Below are positions 1 to 11,324 of a DNA stretch of 64,000 bases, piece by piece. Below the pieces are notes generated by a model. That model was not told the DNA's origin, ran no database searches, and saw only the letters and a program-made list of their open reading frames with translations. The position numbers and the translations under genes are program-made. Origin of the DNA: JAKPQE01 sp041397845 (lineage in GTDB: Bacteria; Pseudomonadota; Alphaproteobacteria; Rhizobiales; JAKPQE01); NCBI GenBank assembly GCA_041397845.1, contig JAWKVW010000008.1, positions 84,618 through 148,617 on the forward strand, written 5' to 3'. Numbering within the stretch: the stretch's first letter is position 1; each line of letters begins with the position of its first letter.

Positions 1-37
1 GACAGATGCTCGTCGTGTAGATGGTGACTGCGGCCAT
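1..37 (-). CDS. grxC: Glutaredoxin 3, N-terminal fragment cut by window edge
   Basis: Only the first 12 codons are inside the window. They read MAAVTIYTTSIC on the minus strand, which matches the usual start of GrxC just before its CPYC redox motif. The start codon is preceded by a clear purine-rich ribosome site (GGGGGAGG, about 5 bases upstream). Glutaredoxin 3 reduces disulfides using glutathione in the cytoplasm. Its position directly downstream of comF on the same strand is a common alphaproteobacterial arrangement. The assignment rests on a very short stretch and on context. Confidence 0.7.
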   Translation of the reverse strand, partial: MAAVTIYTTSIC

Positions 38-115
38 GTTTTTTCCTCCCCCTGCATGCGGCCGTTCCTGTCCTCGGGACAGGTCTCGATTCCCCTCGAT
101 GGCCGCAATTTTCCT

Positions 116-907
116 TTATAGGGCAGCGGCCTCGCCACCGACAACCCTGGCGAAGACGAGCACGTCGACCCGCGCCGCGCCGGCCCGGCGCAGCGCCCGC
201 GTCGCCGCCTCGACCGTCGCCCCCGAGGTCAGCACGTCGTCGACGAGCACGATGTTGCGGCCGGCGATGTCGATGCGGTGCGCCGCCGGCACGACGAAGG
301 CGCCGCGCACATTCGCCGCCCGGTCCCGCGCCGAAAGCCCGACCTGCTGCCGCGTCTGCTTGATCCGCTCGAGACTGTCGACCGAGACGGCGACACCGCT
401 CGCCGCAGCAACCGCCCGGGCGAGCAGCGCCGACTGGTTGTAGCGCCGCTGGAACAGGCGGCGGCGATGCAGCGGCACCGGTACGAGAAGGTCGGCACCG
501 GCGACGAGTTCGGCACCGGCCCGCGCCATCCAGCGCCCCATCGCCACCGAGAGTTCGCCACGATCGCGGTATTTGAGATCATGGACGAGCCCCCGCGCCA
601 CCTCGTCGAACACCGCCACCGCCCGTGCCCGATCGAACGCCGGCGGCGAGGCGATCGCCGCGCTCGAAAGGGCGCCGGGTCCGGGATCGAACGGAAACGG
701 CGTGCCGAGCCGCTCGCAATAGGGCCGCTCGATCAGCCGCAGCCGCGACCAGCACCGGGCGCAGAGCGTATGCGGCGCCTCGACGGCAGCCCCGCAGGAA
801 AGGCAGCGCGGCGGCACGATGAGGTCGAGCAGCACCCGCCCCGCCCGCCGCGCCATGGCGGCAAGGTCCGGCCCCCTGGTGCCTGATGCCTCTGCGAATT
901 CCTCCAT
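116..907 (-). CDS. comF: ComF family protein (phosphoribosyltransferase-like)
   Basis: The protein is 263 residues, normal for the family. Near the N-terminus (about residues 25-50) it has a zinc-ribbon-like Cys set, starting CLSC and continuing LCARCW. The C-terminal half carries the phosphoribosyltransferase-type signature VLVDDVLTSGATVEAA (PRPP-binding loop), and before it NQSALLARA, typical of ComF. ComF is linked to DNA uptake and processing in naturally competent bacteria; the substrate of the PRTase fold is not established. The open frame extends far upstream, but that part is antisense to the methyltransferase gene. I chose the ATG at 907 because it directly precedes the conserved region. 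It lies upstream of grxC and divergent from the methyltransferase. Confidence 0.88.
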   Translation of the reverse strand: MEEFAEASGTRGPDLAAMARRAGRVLLDLIVPPRCLSCGAAVEAPHTLCARCWSRLRLIERPYCERLGTPFPFDPGPGALSSAAIASPPAFDRARAVAVFDEVARGLVHDLKYRDRGELSVAMGRWMARAGAELVAGADLLVPVPLHRRRLFQRRYNQSALLARAVAAASGVAVSVDSLERIKQTRQQVGLSARDRAANVRGAFVVPAAHRIDIAGRNIVLVDDVLTSGATVEAATRALRRAGAARVDVLVFARVVGGEAAAL

Positions 908-1013
908 GGATTGCAGGCTAGCATGCACGCGCGCCGGCCGGCAGGCCGATCTTTGACGGCGACCGCGCGCCGGTCCATAACCGCGCCGAACCTGAAGCGG
1001 CCGGAGCCATGCC

Positions 1014-1897
1014 ATGACCCCCAACGTTTTCGATCGCGCCCTGCTCGCCCGGCGCCGCGCCCGCGCCGCCGCCGATCTCGTGCCGGGCATCGACTTCCTG
1101 CTCGAGCGCGTCGTCGAAGACCTCGCCGACCGCCTTGCCGCCGTCGAGCGCCGCTTTCCCATCGCCCTCGACCTGATGGGCCACACCGGCCTCGTCGCCG
1201 ACATGCTCGCAGCGTCCGGCAAGGTCGACACCATCGTCCGGCTCGAACGCGAGCCGCGCCTGTTGCGGAGCGGTGATATCGCCGTCATCGCCGAGGAGGA
1301 GGCGCTTCCCTTTGCCGCCGAAAGCCTTGACCTCGTCGCCTCGGCCCTGTCGCTGCAGTTCGTCAACGACCTGCCCGGCGCGCTTGTCCAGATCCGCCGC
1401 GCCCTGCGCCCGGACGGGCTGTTCCTCGCGGTCATTGCCGGCGGCAACACCTTGCCGAGTTGCGCGAGGCGGCGATGGCCGCCGAAATCGAGATGACCGG
1501 TGGCGCCAGTCCGCGCGTTGCCCCGTTCGCCGACGTGCGCGCCGTCGGTTCGCTGCTCCAGCGCGCCGGCTTTGCCTTGCCCGTGGTCGACCGCGATGTC
1601 GTGACCGTGCGCTATGAATCGCCGCTGGCGCTGCTTTACGAACTGCGCGCCATGGGCGCCGGCAACGTCCTTCTCGAGCGCGACCGCGAGCCGATGTCGC
1701 GCCAGCTCCTGATGCGGATCTGCGAGATCTACGCCGAGCGCTTTGCCGAGGAGGACGGGCGCATCCCGGCGACCTTCGAGTTCGTCTCGATGTCCGGCTG
1801 GGCGCCGCACGACAGCCAGCCGAAGCCGCTCGCACCCGGCTCGGCCAAGATCAGCCTTGCCGATGCGCTGAAGCGGTCATCCGACCTGCCGGAATAG
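1014..1897 (+). pseudogene. SAM-dependent methyltransferase (BioC/NDUFAF5-like), single frameshift
   Basis: The first frame starts MTPNVFDRALLARRRARAA, a start typical of the class I methyltransferase family beside comF in alphaproteobacteria. It holds the SAM-fold segment ALDLMGHTGLVADML and the motif LFLAVIAGGNT. The frame then breaks near 1451 and resumes one base off as LAELREAAMAAEIEMTGG, running to 1897. Restoring one C (CCTTG to CCCTTG) gives a continuous product of about 294 residues. Both halves look fully conserved, so this is either a sequencing error or a very recent mutation. The mitochondrial relative NDUFAF5 acts in complex I assembly; the bacterial role is uncertain. Confidence 0.75.
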
Positions 1898-1922
1898 CGG
1901 ACGTCGATTGGCGGCGGCGCCG

Positions 1923-2354
1923 TCAGTCGGTCGCGCCCTCGATGCCGAGGCCGATCGTCCCGGCCAGATTGGAATCGATGACGCCGCTGACGCTGCCGTC
2001 GCGCCGCATGACGACGAGGCGGCCGAGATCGTCCGTCGCGACGCCGGCAAAACCGGTATCCGGCTTCGCCGTCGGCGCCGTGATGGTGCGCCGGCCGATC
2101 GAGCCGGTGACGATGTCGTCTGGCTTTGCCTGCGGCGCCGTCGCGATGACCGCCGGCTCGCCGCCGCGAAGGATTGATTCGGCGAAACGCAGCTTGTCGT
2201 CGATCGCCGTGCCGACACCGCTGATGAAAAGGCCGTAGCCGACCGCCATGGCGACGCCGGACGCCACGAGCGCATATTCGAGGGCGGCATCGCCCGATTC
2301 CGATTCGGCCGCGGCCCGGCGGGCAGCGGCGATACGCCGGATGAACTCACGCAT
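1923..2354 (-). CDS. Flp-like prepilin domain protein with C-terminal extension
   Basis: The 143-residue product begins MREFIRRIAAARR and has ESGDAALEYALVASGVAMAV around residues 19-38. This resembles the processing site and hydrophobic helix of Flp/Fap type IVb prepilins (G followed by A..E at plus 5). Flp pilins are usually 50-70 residues; here about 95 further residues follow that are not pilin-like (Thr/Ala-rich, then VATDDLGRLVVMRRDGSVSG). The start at 2354 is backed by GGGAGA six bases upstream. No tad secretion genes are nearby. It may be a minor pseudopilin or an inner-membrane protein with a Flp-like anchor. Confidence 0.6.
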   Translation of the reverse strand: MREFIRRIAAARRAAAESESGDAALEYALVASGVAMAVGYGLFISGVGTAIDDKLRFAESILRGGEPAVIATAPQAKPDDIVTGSIGRRTITAPTAKPDTGFAGVATDDLGRLVVMRRDGSVSGVIDSNLAGTIGLGIEGATD

Positions 2355-2462
2355 ACTCTTCTCCCGTCGCGGTCCCGGCATGGCCCCGATGTCCGCGAAT
2401 ACGACGCACGGGAACACCGGGCACGGAACCGCACCCTGAGAGAGGAGTCTTGGCCGGTTGGG

Positions 2463-2876
2463 TTAAGAGCTGGTTAGCAACAGGTCGACGAGATGCGGAA
2501 TGAGCGGCTCGTCCGCCGGCGGCATCGGATAGTCGCGCAGTCTGGTGACGCGCACCCACTTGATTGCCTGCCCCTCGCGGCCGCTGACCGTCCCCTCCCA
2601 GCGCCGGCAGACCCACAGCGGCATCAGGAGATGGAAATCGTCATAGGCGTGGCTGGCGAAGGTCAGGGGTGCAAGGCACGGCTCCTTGACCGTGATGCCG
2701 AGCTCCTCGTCGAGCTCGCGGATGAGCGTCGTCTCCGGCCGCTCCCCCGGCTCGACCTTGCCGCCGGGAAACTCCCAAAGGCCGGCGAGCTGCTTGCCCT
2801 CGGGACGCTGCGTGATCAGCACCCGCCCGTCGGCATCGACGAGCGCGCAGGCGGCAACGAGCAGGATCCGCGGCAT
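2463..2876 (-). CDS. mutT: 8-oxo-dGTP diphosphatase, Nudix family
   Basis: This is a 137-residue Nudix hydrolase. The Nudix box is complete: GGKVEPGERPETTLIREL followed by DEELGI. The N-terminal ACALVDADGRVLITQRPEGK and GLWEFPGG segments are typical of MutT, which removes oxidised dGTP from the nucleotide pool. Its start codon overlaps the stop of argJ (TGATG on the minus strand), which implies translational coupling in an argJ-mutT operon. The C-terminus is near normal length. Confidence 0.9.
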   Translation of the reverse strand: MPRILLVAACALVDADGRVLITQRPEGKQLAGLWEFPGGKVEPGERPETTLIRELDEELGITVKEPCLAPLTFASHAYDDFHLLMPLWVCRRWEGTVSGREGQAIKWVRVTRLRDYPMPPADEPLIPHLVDLLLTSS

Positions 2877-4108
2877 CAGCTTCGATAGTCGCCATTGATG
2901 GCGACATATTCCTTGGTCAGATCACAGGTCCACACCGTATCGCGCGCCTCGCCGAGACCGATGTCGACGCGGATCTCGATCTCGTCGTTCTTCATGTAGG
3001 CCGACGTCTCGGCCTCGTCATAGGCAAGGTCCCGCTCGCCCTCGACGGCAACGCGAATGCCGCCGAAATAAATCGCCAGCCGGTCGCGCTCCGCCGGCTC
3101 GCCGGCCTTGCCGACCGCCATCACGACGCGGCCCCAGTTGGCGTCCTCGCCGGCAACCGCCGTCTTGACCAGCGGCGAATTGGCGATCGAACGGGCGATG
3201 CGCCGCGCCGAATCCTTCGAGACGGCCCCCTCGACCGTCACCTTGACGAGCTTGCGCGCGCCCTCGCCGTCGCGGGCAACCTGCACCGCAAGGCCATGCA
3301 GCACCGAGGCAAGCGCCGCCCGCAGCGCCGGCAGCCGCGCGTCCTCGAGGCTCTCGATCGGCGGATTGCCGGCCTTGCCGGTGGCAAAGACGAGCAGCGT
3401 GTCGCTCGTCGAGGTGTCGCCGTCGACCGTCACCGCGTTGAAGGTGTCGACCACTTCCCGGGCAACGAGCGCCTGCAGCACCGGCGCGGCGACCGCCGCA
3501 TCGGTGAACACGAAGGACAGCATCGTCGCCATGTCCGGCGCGATCATGCCGGCGCCCTTGGCCATGCCGTTGATCGAGATGTCCGTGTCACCGAGCCTGG
3601 CCGAGGCGGTGGCGATCTTCGGGAAGGTGTCGGTCGTCATGATCGCCCGCGCCGCCGCGAGCCAGTCCCGGCCCTCGGCCCGCGTCGCCGTCTCGAGCAG
3701 GACACCCTCGAACTTCGTTGCATCGAGCGGCTCGCCGATGACGCCGGTCGAGGCAAGGAACACCTCGTCCGCCTGACAGCCGGCCGCGTGCGCCGCGATG
3801 CCGGCCGAAAGCGTCACCGCCTTGCGTCCCTTCAGGCCGGTGAAGGCATTGGCATTGCCGGAGTTGACCAGCAGCGCCCGGGCCTTGCCGCCGGCAAGCC
3901 GCGCCCGGCACCAGTCGACCGGCGCCGAGGGGCACTTCGAGGTCGTGAACACGCCGCCGACCGTCGTGCCCTCGTCGAGAAGGACGAGCAGCACGTCGGT
4001 GCGGCCCGTGTAGCGGATCCCCGCCTCGGCGGTTGCAAAGCGCACGCCGCCGATTTCCGGCAGCGCCGGGTAGGAGGTTGGCGCCAGCGGCGAAAGTGTC
4101 GCACTCAT
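2876..4108 (-). CDS. argJ: Bifunctional ornithine acetyltransferase / N-acetylglutamate synthase
   Basis: This 410-residue protein recycles the acetyl group from N-acetylornithine to glutamate in arginine synthesis. ArgJ precursors cleave themselves before a conserved threonine; the site is visible in GMIAPDMATMLSFVFTD, cleaving between the A and the T of MATM. Other family segments are LLVNSGNANAFTG, ASTGVIGEPLD and VDGDTSTSDT. The C-terminus ends KEYVAINGDYRS, close to the family norm. A strong Shine-Dalgarno (AGGAGG) precedes the ATG at 4108. It lies 45 bases downstream of the parvulin gene and overlaps mutT by one base, so the three genes are probably cotranscribed, divergent from secA. 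Confidence 0.95.
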   Translation of the reverse strand: MSATLSPLAPTSYPALPEIGGVRFATAEAGIRYTGRTDVLLVLLDEGTTVGGVFTTSKCPSAPVDWCRARLAGGKARALLVNSGNANAFTGLKGRKAVTLSAGIAAHAAGCQADEVFLASTGVIGEPLDATKFEGVLLETATRAEGRDWLAAARAIMTTDTFPKIATASARLGDTDISINGMAKGAGMIAPDMATMLSFVFTDAAVAAPVLQALVAREVVDTFNAVTVDGDTSTSDTLLVFATGKAGNPPIESLEDARLPALRAALASVLHGLAVQVARDGEGARKLVKVTVEGAVSKDSARRIARSIANSPLVKTAVAGEDANWGRVVMAVGKAGEPAERDRLAIYFGGIRVAVEGERDLAYDEAETSAYMKNDEIEIRVDIGLGEARDTVWTCDLTKEYVAINGDYRS

Positions 4109-4153
4109 GCTCGTCCTCCTGCGCCGTCTGGCGGCGGTCCGTTCAGTTGCCGG

Positions 4154-5062
4154 TCACTTCGCCGGCTCGTCCTTCTTGGGCTCTTCCGCCGGCTTGTCGC
4201 CGGCCGGCTCGTCTAGCATCTCGATCTTGGCCGCCGCCTTCAGCCGCTCCAGCTCGGTGCTGAAGCGCTCCTGCATGACGATGCGCTTGATCTGGTCCTT
4301 GACCTCGTCGAACGAGGGCAGCTCCTGCTTGCGCCGGTCCTCGACCTTGATGACGTGCCAGCCGAACTCGCTCTTCACCGGCTCGGAGATCTCGCCGGTC
4401 TTGGTCGCGAATGCCGCCGTGGAGAATTCCGGCACCATCCGGTCGGCGGTGAAATAGCCAAGGTCGCCGCCTTCCGGCGCGGTGCCCGGATCGATCGACT
4501 TTTCCTTGGCCAGTTCGGCGAAATCCTTGCCGTCCTTCAGCGCCTTGACGATGTCCTTGGCCTCGGCCTCCTCCTTGACGAGGATATGGCGGGCGTGGAT
4601 CTCGTCCTCCGGCGTCACCTTGCCGATTTCCTCGTCATAGATCTTCTTCAGGTCCTCGTCGGTGATCGCCGTCTCGATCTTCTCCTTGAAATAGGCGTTG
4701 CGCAGCGCCCGGGCCTTCAGGAAGGCGAAGCGCCGCTCGAAGAACGGCGACTTGTCGAGGCCGGCCGCCTCGGCTTCCTTGGCGAAAAGGTGCAGATCGA
4801 CGAGCACGTCGATGAGGATCTTCTGCTGCTGCGCACCCGGCACGCGCGACAGCTCGGCGGCGAAATCGGCGGCGGCGAAATCGAGGTCCTGCGTGGTGAT
4901 GTCGATGCCGTTGACCCGCGCCACGACCTTGCCCGGATCATCGGCCGCGACTGCCGGCTGGGCAACGAGGCCCGCACCGAGAAGGGCGGCAACGCCCGCT
5001 GCGGCGAACGCATGGCGGAGCGGATTGATGCGACGGCTGCGCATCTTGACGAAAATCGACAT
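4154..5062 (-). CDS. Periplasmic parvulin-type peptidylprolyl isomerase
   Basis: With the start at 5062 the product is 302 residues. An N-terminal signal peptide (RHAFAAAGVAALLGAGLVA then AQPAVAA) leads to a SurA/PrsA-like chaperone region. A rotamase domain follows (HARHILVKEEAEAKDIV, then GDLGYFTADRMVPEF and FGWHVIKVEDRR), all hallmark parvulin segments. The tail is Lys/Glu/Pro-rich. It should assist folding of exported proteins. It sits divergently beside secA, a common alphaproteobacterial arrangement that groups export and periplasmic folding. An in-frame upstream extension to 5161 has no signal-like character and was not used; an ATG at 5044 is also possible. Confidence 0.88.
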   Translation of the reverse strand: MSIFVKMRSRRINPLRHAFAAAGVAALLGAGLVAQPAVAADDPGKVVARVNGIDITTQDLDFAAADFAAELSRVPGAQQQKILIDVLVDLHLFAKEAEAAGLDKSPFFERRFAFLKARALRNAYFKEKIETAITDEDLKKIYDEEIGKVTPEDEIHARHILVKEEAEAKDIVKALKDGKDFAELAKEKSIDPGTAPEGGDLGYFTADRMVPEFSTAAFATKTGEISEPVKSEFGWHVIKVEDRRKQELPSFDEVKDQIKRIVMQERFSTELERLKAAAKIEMLDEPAGDKPAEEPKKDEPAK

Positions 5063-5447
5063 GGTGATTGGCACCCTTGGCGTTGGAGAGACGACGCGCC
5101 GGCGCCCGCCGGCCCGCGATTCCGGCACGCTTTTGCCCGAAAGCCGTGCCGTTGACAACACTCCGGGCGCTTCTTATGTGTCGGTGGCCCGCCACCCGCA
5201 AGGAGTGGCGGTAAAGCTATTGGTGCGCGCTGACGACACTTCCGCCGCCGCCCGGCGACGGAAGCTCCCCGCCGGATGACGGGACCCTCACCTCCGGCTG
5301 ACCGGCAGACGACCGGGCGGCCGCCCGCCTGCGCTGCCGAATGATGACGGGATCCCCGACCCTCGCCGGATCGCGGGCCCATGGCGCCGGAACCGCCCGC
5401 AGGGGGCGGCCCGTAGCGCCAAGCGAGTTTGAAGAAGGATTCCTCAG
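5063..5447. other. Divergent intergenic region between parvulin gene and secA
   Basis: This 385-base stretch separates two divergent start codons and holds no convincing gene. It contains the likely secA promoter (listed separately) and GC-rich sequence with many CCGG/CCGCC runs. No further repeat or RNA gene is evident. Confidence 0.6.
5152..5180 (+). promoter_or_regulatory. Candidate housekeeping promoter of secA
   Basis: A perfect TTGACA at 5152-5157 is followed after 17 bases by TATGTG (5175-5180), a plausible alphaproteobacterial minus-10 in which only the first three bases match TATAAT. It points toward secA and would give a leader of about 260 bases. The minus-35 match is strong, the minus-10 weak. 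Confidence 0.4.
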
Positions 5448-8234
<2,787 letters not shown>

Positions 8235-8259
8235 CAGCCGCTCCCCTCACCATGAAAAC

Positions 8260-8289
8260 GGCCGCGGCGATCGCTCCCCGCGGCCTTTT
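8260..8289. terminator. Bidirectional rho-independent terminator after secA
   Basis: A perfect 8-bp stem GGCCGCGG / CCGCGGCC (8260-8267 and 8278-8285) with a 10-base loop is flanked by AAAA on the left and TTTT on the right. The symmetry lets it end both secA (plus) and the convergent MaoC hydratase gene (minus, stop at 8335). Confidence 0.85.
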
Positions 8290-8334
8290 CTTTGGGCAGT
8301 GTCCGCCTTTTCAGGCGATGTCGCGGCACCCCGT

Positions 8335-9384
8335 TCAGCGCGGCATCAGCGCCCAGTAGTCGAGATCGAGAATGACGCCCTCGGCATATTCGCCGGCCTC
8401 GGTGACGAGCGGGAAATCCTTGCAGGGCAGGTCCTTGGTCGCGATCGTCCGAAGCCTCAGCGCGCCGACGTCGTCGCGGCCCGGCAGCTCGACCCGCTCG
8501 ACAACTTCCGACCAGGCAAACACCGTGTTGCCGGCAAAGAGCGGCGCGACATGGCGGCCGCCATTGATGCCGGCGATGTGGAAGGCATTGCCGAGGCCGT
8601 TGAACGACAGCGCCCGGGCCAGCGAGATGACGTGACCGCCATAGATCAGCCGGCGGCCGAAGCGGCCCTGGCCTTCGGTGAACTGGTTGAAATGCACCTT
8701 GGCGGTGTTCTGGTAGAGCCGGGTGGCGATCTGGTGCTCGGCCTCCTCGACGGTCATGCCGTCGACATGGTCGATCCGCTCGCCCGGATGGTAGTCGCCC
8801 CAGCGATGCCGGCTGCCGGAAAGATCCTCGTTCCAGGCTTCCGGGTCGATCATCGGGCAGGCGCTGCCGAGCGCGTCCGGCGCGATCGCCGAGGGCAGTT
8901 CCGGCACCACCGCGCTCGGCGTCGGCGCCGAGAGGTCATGCTTGCGCACCATCACCCAGCGCACATAGTCGAGCACCTCGGTGCCGTCGGCCTTGTAGCC
9001 GGTCGAGCGCACATAGACGACGCCGGTCTTGCCGTTCGAGTTCTCCTTGAGGCCGATGACCTCGGACACTGATTCCAGCGTGTCGCCGGGATAGACCGGC
9101 GCCAGGAATCGGCAGCCGGCATAGCCGAGATTGGCAACGGCATTGAGCGAGATGTCCGGCACGGTCTTGCCGAAGACGACATGGAAGACGAGCAGATCGT
9201 CGATCGGCGCGCGCGGATAGTTGATCGCCTTGGCGAACGCATCGGCCGACTGCACCGCGAACCGGGAGCCGTAAAGCGCCGTATAGAGCGCCACGTCGCC
9301 GGTCGTGATGGTGCGCGGCGTCGCGTGCTTGATCACCTGGCCGATGTGAAAGTCTTCAAAGAAATTGCCCGGATTGGTCTTCAT
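8335..9384 (-). CDS. mch: MaoC family hydratase, probable mesaconyl-CoA (2-methylfumaryl-CoA) hydratase
   Basis: The 349-residue protein has two hot-dog-type halves. The N-terminal half, MKTNPGNFFEDFHIGQVIKH then RFAVQSADAFAKAI and DDLLVFHVVFGKTVPDISLN, closely resembles the mesaconyl-CoA hydratase of the ethylmalonyl-CoA pathway. That enzyme interconverts beta-methylmalyl-CoA and mesaconyl-CoA during acetyl-CoA assimilation. The second half contains GRFGRRLIYGGHVISLARAL, the MaoC-like catalytic region. The start at 9384 has GGGAGG about 9 bases upstream. No other ethylmalonyl-CoA pathway gene adjoins it; meaB lies 17 kb away. A different MaoC hydratase is possible but the match is strong. 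Confidence 0.82.
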   Translation of the reverse strand: MKTNPGNFFEDFHIGQVIKHATPRTITTGDVALYTALYGSRFAVQSADAFAKAINYPRAPIDDLLVFHVVFGKTVPDISLNAVANLGYAGCRFLAPVYPGDTLESVSEVIGLKENSNGKTGVVYVRSTGYKADGTEVLDYVRWVMVRKHDLSAPTPSAVVPELPSAIAPDALGSACPMIDPEAWNEDLSGSRHRWGDYHPGERIDHVDGMTVEEAEHQIATRLYQNTAKVHFNQFTEGQGRFGRRLIYGGHVISLARALSFNGLGNAFHIAGINGGRHVAPLFAGNTVFAWSEVVERVELPGRDDVGALRLRTIATKDLPCKDFPLVTEAGEYAEGVILDLDYWALMPR

Positions 9385-9558
9385 CTGGTCCTGCCTCCCG
9401 CGCACGGCACGTCCTTGTCGGAACGACCGCCGCCCGCCCGCCGGCAGCTCCCGCCGCCGCTTCGATATCCCGTTGTTTTTGCGGGCTTAATGCCCGCGCC
9501 TCAAGGCCGCACTGTTGGCAAGCGGCAACGCCTTGTCACTCGGCCGATCGGGTGAGCC

Positions 9559-10206
9559 TCAAAGCGGCGCCGCCTCCCGGCCCTCGCGCCTTGCCCGATA
9601 ATAGGCCCAGAACAGGCAGGCAGCGACGCCCCTCCAGGGCGACCAGCGCTCGGCGATGCCGGCAAGCTCGTCCGTCGAGGGCTGTTTTGAAAGGCTGAAC
9701 GCATCCATGACGGCATTCTTCAGCGCAAGGTCGCCGGCCGGGAAAATGTCGGCATGCCCGAGGCTGAACAGCAGGAAAATGTCCGCCGTCCACGGCCCGA
9801 TGCCGCTGATCGCCGTCAGCGCCGCGCGTGCCGCCTCCGCCTCCCCGGCAGCAAGCTGGCTGAAGCGAATGCTGCCGGCGAGTTCCGCCTCGGCCGCGGC
9901 CCGCAGCGTCCGGATCTTCGGCCGCGACAGGCCGCAGGCCCGCAGCGCCTCGTCCGTTGCCCCGGCAAATCCGGCCGCCGTCATCGGATCAATCAGCGCC
10001 TCGAGACGGACCCGGATGGCATTGGCACTGGCCACCGACAATTGCTGCGCGACGATCGTCCGGGCAAGACCGTGAAAGCCGGCCGGACTGCGCCGCAGCG
10101 GCACCGGCCCGGCTACCTCGAGCACGGCCCCGAGTGCCGGGTCGAGCTGCAGCAGCGCCCGCACCCCGTCGCCGACATCGGCCTCGGTCTCCAGAATGCG
10201 CACCAT
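9559..10206 (-). CDS. DNA-3-methyladenine glycosylase II family (HhH-GPD)
   Basis: This 215-residue base-excision repair enzyme removes alkylated purines. It has the helix-hairpin-helix ISGIGPWTADIFLLFSLG followed by DIFPAGDLALKNAV, where the Asp of AGDLAL is the expected catalytic residue. The upstream FHGLARTIVAQQLSVASANA is also typical of the AlkA superfamily. It lacks the extra N-terminal domain of E. coli AlkA, as is normal for the short alphaproteobacterial form. The stretch 9385-9558 between it and the MaoC gene shows no gene. Confidence 0.9.
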   Translation of the reverse strand: MVRILETEADVGDGVRALLQLDPALGAVLEVAGPVPLRRSPAGFHGLARTIVAQQLSVASANAIRVRLEALIDPMTAAGFAGATDEALRACGLSRPKIRTLRAAAEAELAGSIRFSQLAAGEAEAARAALTAISGIGPWTADIFLLFSLGHADIFPAGDLALKNAVMDAFSLSKQPSTDELAGIAERWSPWRGVAACLFWAYYRARREGREAAPL

Positions 10207-10254
10207 CCCGGTCCCTCCCCGGTTCAGGCGATGCCTGTCGGCCCCCGCTGCCCG

Positions 10255-11226
10255 TCAGCCGACCTTTGGCGTGCCGCCGCCGAGCACGGTCGCCAATAGC
10301 GGCGCATCGATGTTCTGGCCGGTCAGCATGACGGCGACCCGCCGCCCCTGCATTGCCGCCCGTTCCTTGGCGAGCGCCGCGAACGCTGCCGCTCCCGCGC
10401 CCTCGGCAACGGAATGGGTCGCCCGGTAGATGACCCGCATCGCCTCGGCGATCTCGTCGTCGGAAACGGTGACGATCCGGTCCGCGCCCTTGCGGATAAT
10501 GGCCAGCGCCGCCGCGTCCGGCACCCGCACCGCAACGCCGTCGGCGAAGGTATCGGCCCGGTCCGAACCGACCACCCGCCCGGCGGCAAAGGAGTCTGCA
10601 TAGCCCGGCGCCCGCTCCGAGACGACGCCGACGACGCGCGTCGAAAGCTGCAGGAGATCGCGCACGAGAATGGTCGCCGAAATGCCCGAGCCGAGCCCGA
10701 TCGGCACATAGACGGTGTCGATGTCCGCCACCGCCCGGAACAGCTCCAGCGGATAGGTCGCGACGCCGCGCACGAGATCGGCCGCGAACGACGGCGCGAA
10801 ATAGAAACCGCGCTCGCGCGCCACCACCTCGGCATGCGCCTTGGCGCCATCGAAATCGACGCCATGCACGATGAGTTCGGCGCCAAGCGCCTGCATCGCC
10901 GCATTCTTTTCGGTCGAATTGCCTTCCGGCACGACGATCGTCACCGGTACGCCGAACTTGCCGCCGGCATAGGCAAGGCTCTGGCCGTGATTGCCGCGCG
11001 TCGCGCTGACGACGCCCGGCACATCCGGCTGCTGCCGCTTCAGCCCGTCCATGAAAACGAGCCCGCCGCGCACCTTGAACGCCCCTGTCGGCGTGTGGTT
11101 CTCGTGCTTGAGGAAAACCTCGGCGCCGATCGCTTCGGCAACGAGCGGCCAGGCATATTGCGGCGTCGCCGGCATGAAACGGCGGACAAGTGCCTCGGCG
11201 GCTTCCAGTTCGGCAAGACTGAACAT
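10255..11226 (-). CDS. Threonine/serine dehydratase-like PLP enzyme
   Basis: This 323-residue fold-type II PLP enzyme carries the cofactor lysine in HTPTGAFKVRGG. Other segments are SATRGNHGQSLAYAG, the phosphate-binding loop IGLGSGISATI and an ILTGQN-like end (AVMLTGQNID). The reaction is probably deamination of threonine or serine, or of a related hydroxy-amino acid. No ACT regulatory domain is present, so it resembles catabolic dehydratases. The start at 11226 is preceded by AAGGAG with good spacing. The longer open frame upstream is shadow sequence over the DUF6456 gene. The exact substrate cannot be read from sequence. Confidence 0.85.
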   Translation of the reverse strand: MFSLAELEAAEALVRRFMPATPQYAWPLVAEAIGAEVFLKHENHTPTGAFKVRGGLVFMDGLKRQQPDVPGVVSATRGNHGQSLAYAGGKFGVPVTIVVPEGNSTEKNAAMQALGAELIVHGVDFDGAKAHAEVVARERGFYFAPSFAADLVRGVATYPLELFRAVADIDTVYVPIGLGSGISATILVRDLLQLSTRVVGVVSERAPGYADSFAAGRVVGSDRADTFADGVAVRVPDAAALAIIRKGADRIVTVSDDEIAEAMRVIYRATHSVAEGAGAAAFAALAKERAAMQGRRVAVMLTGQNIDAPLLATVLGGGTPKVG

Positions 11227-11324
11227 TCCGGGGGCTCCTTTCGTAGCATTGGCACTCGCGTAGCGGCTCGCCGACCTGCAGGTCAAGCCGCAACACCCGA
11301 AAACGCCGATCCGCCGCAGTCCGC

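Noticed and set aside
908..1810. Extension of the ComF reading frame upstream to 1810
   Set aside because: The added part is antisense to the methyltransferase gene and lacks family similarity; ComF has a normal start at 907.
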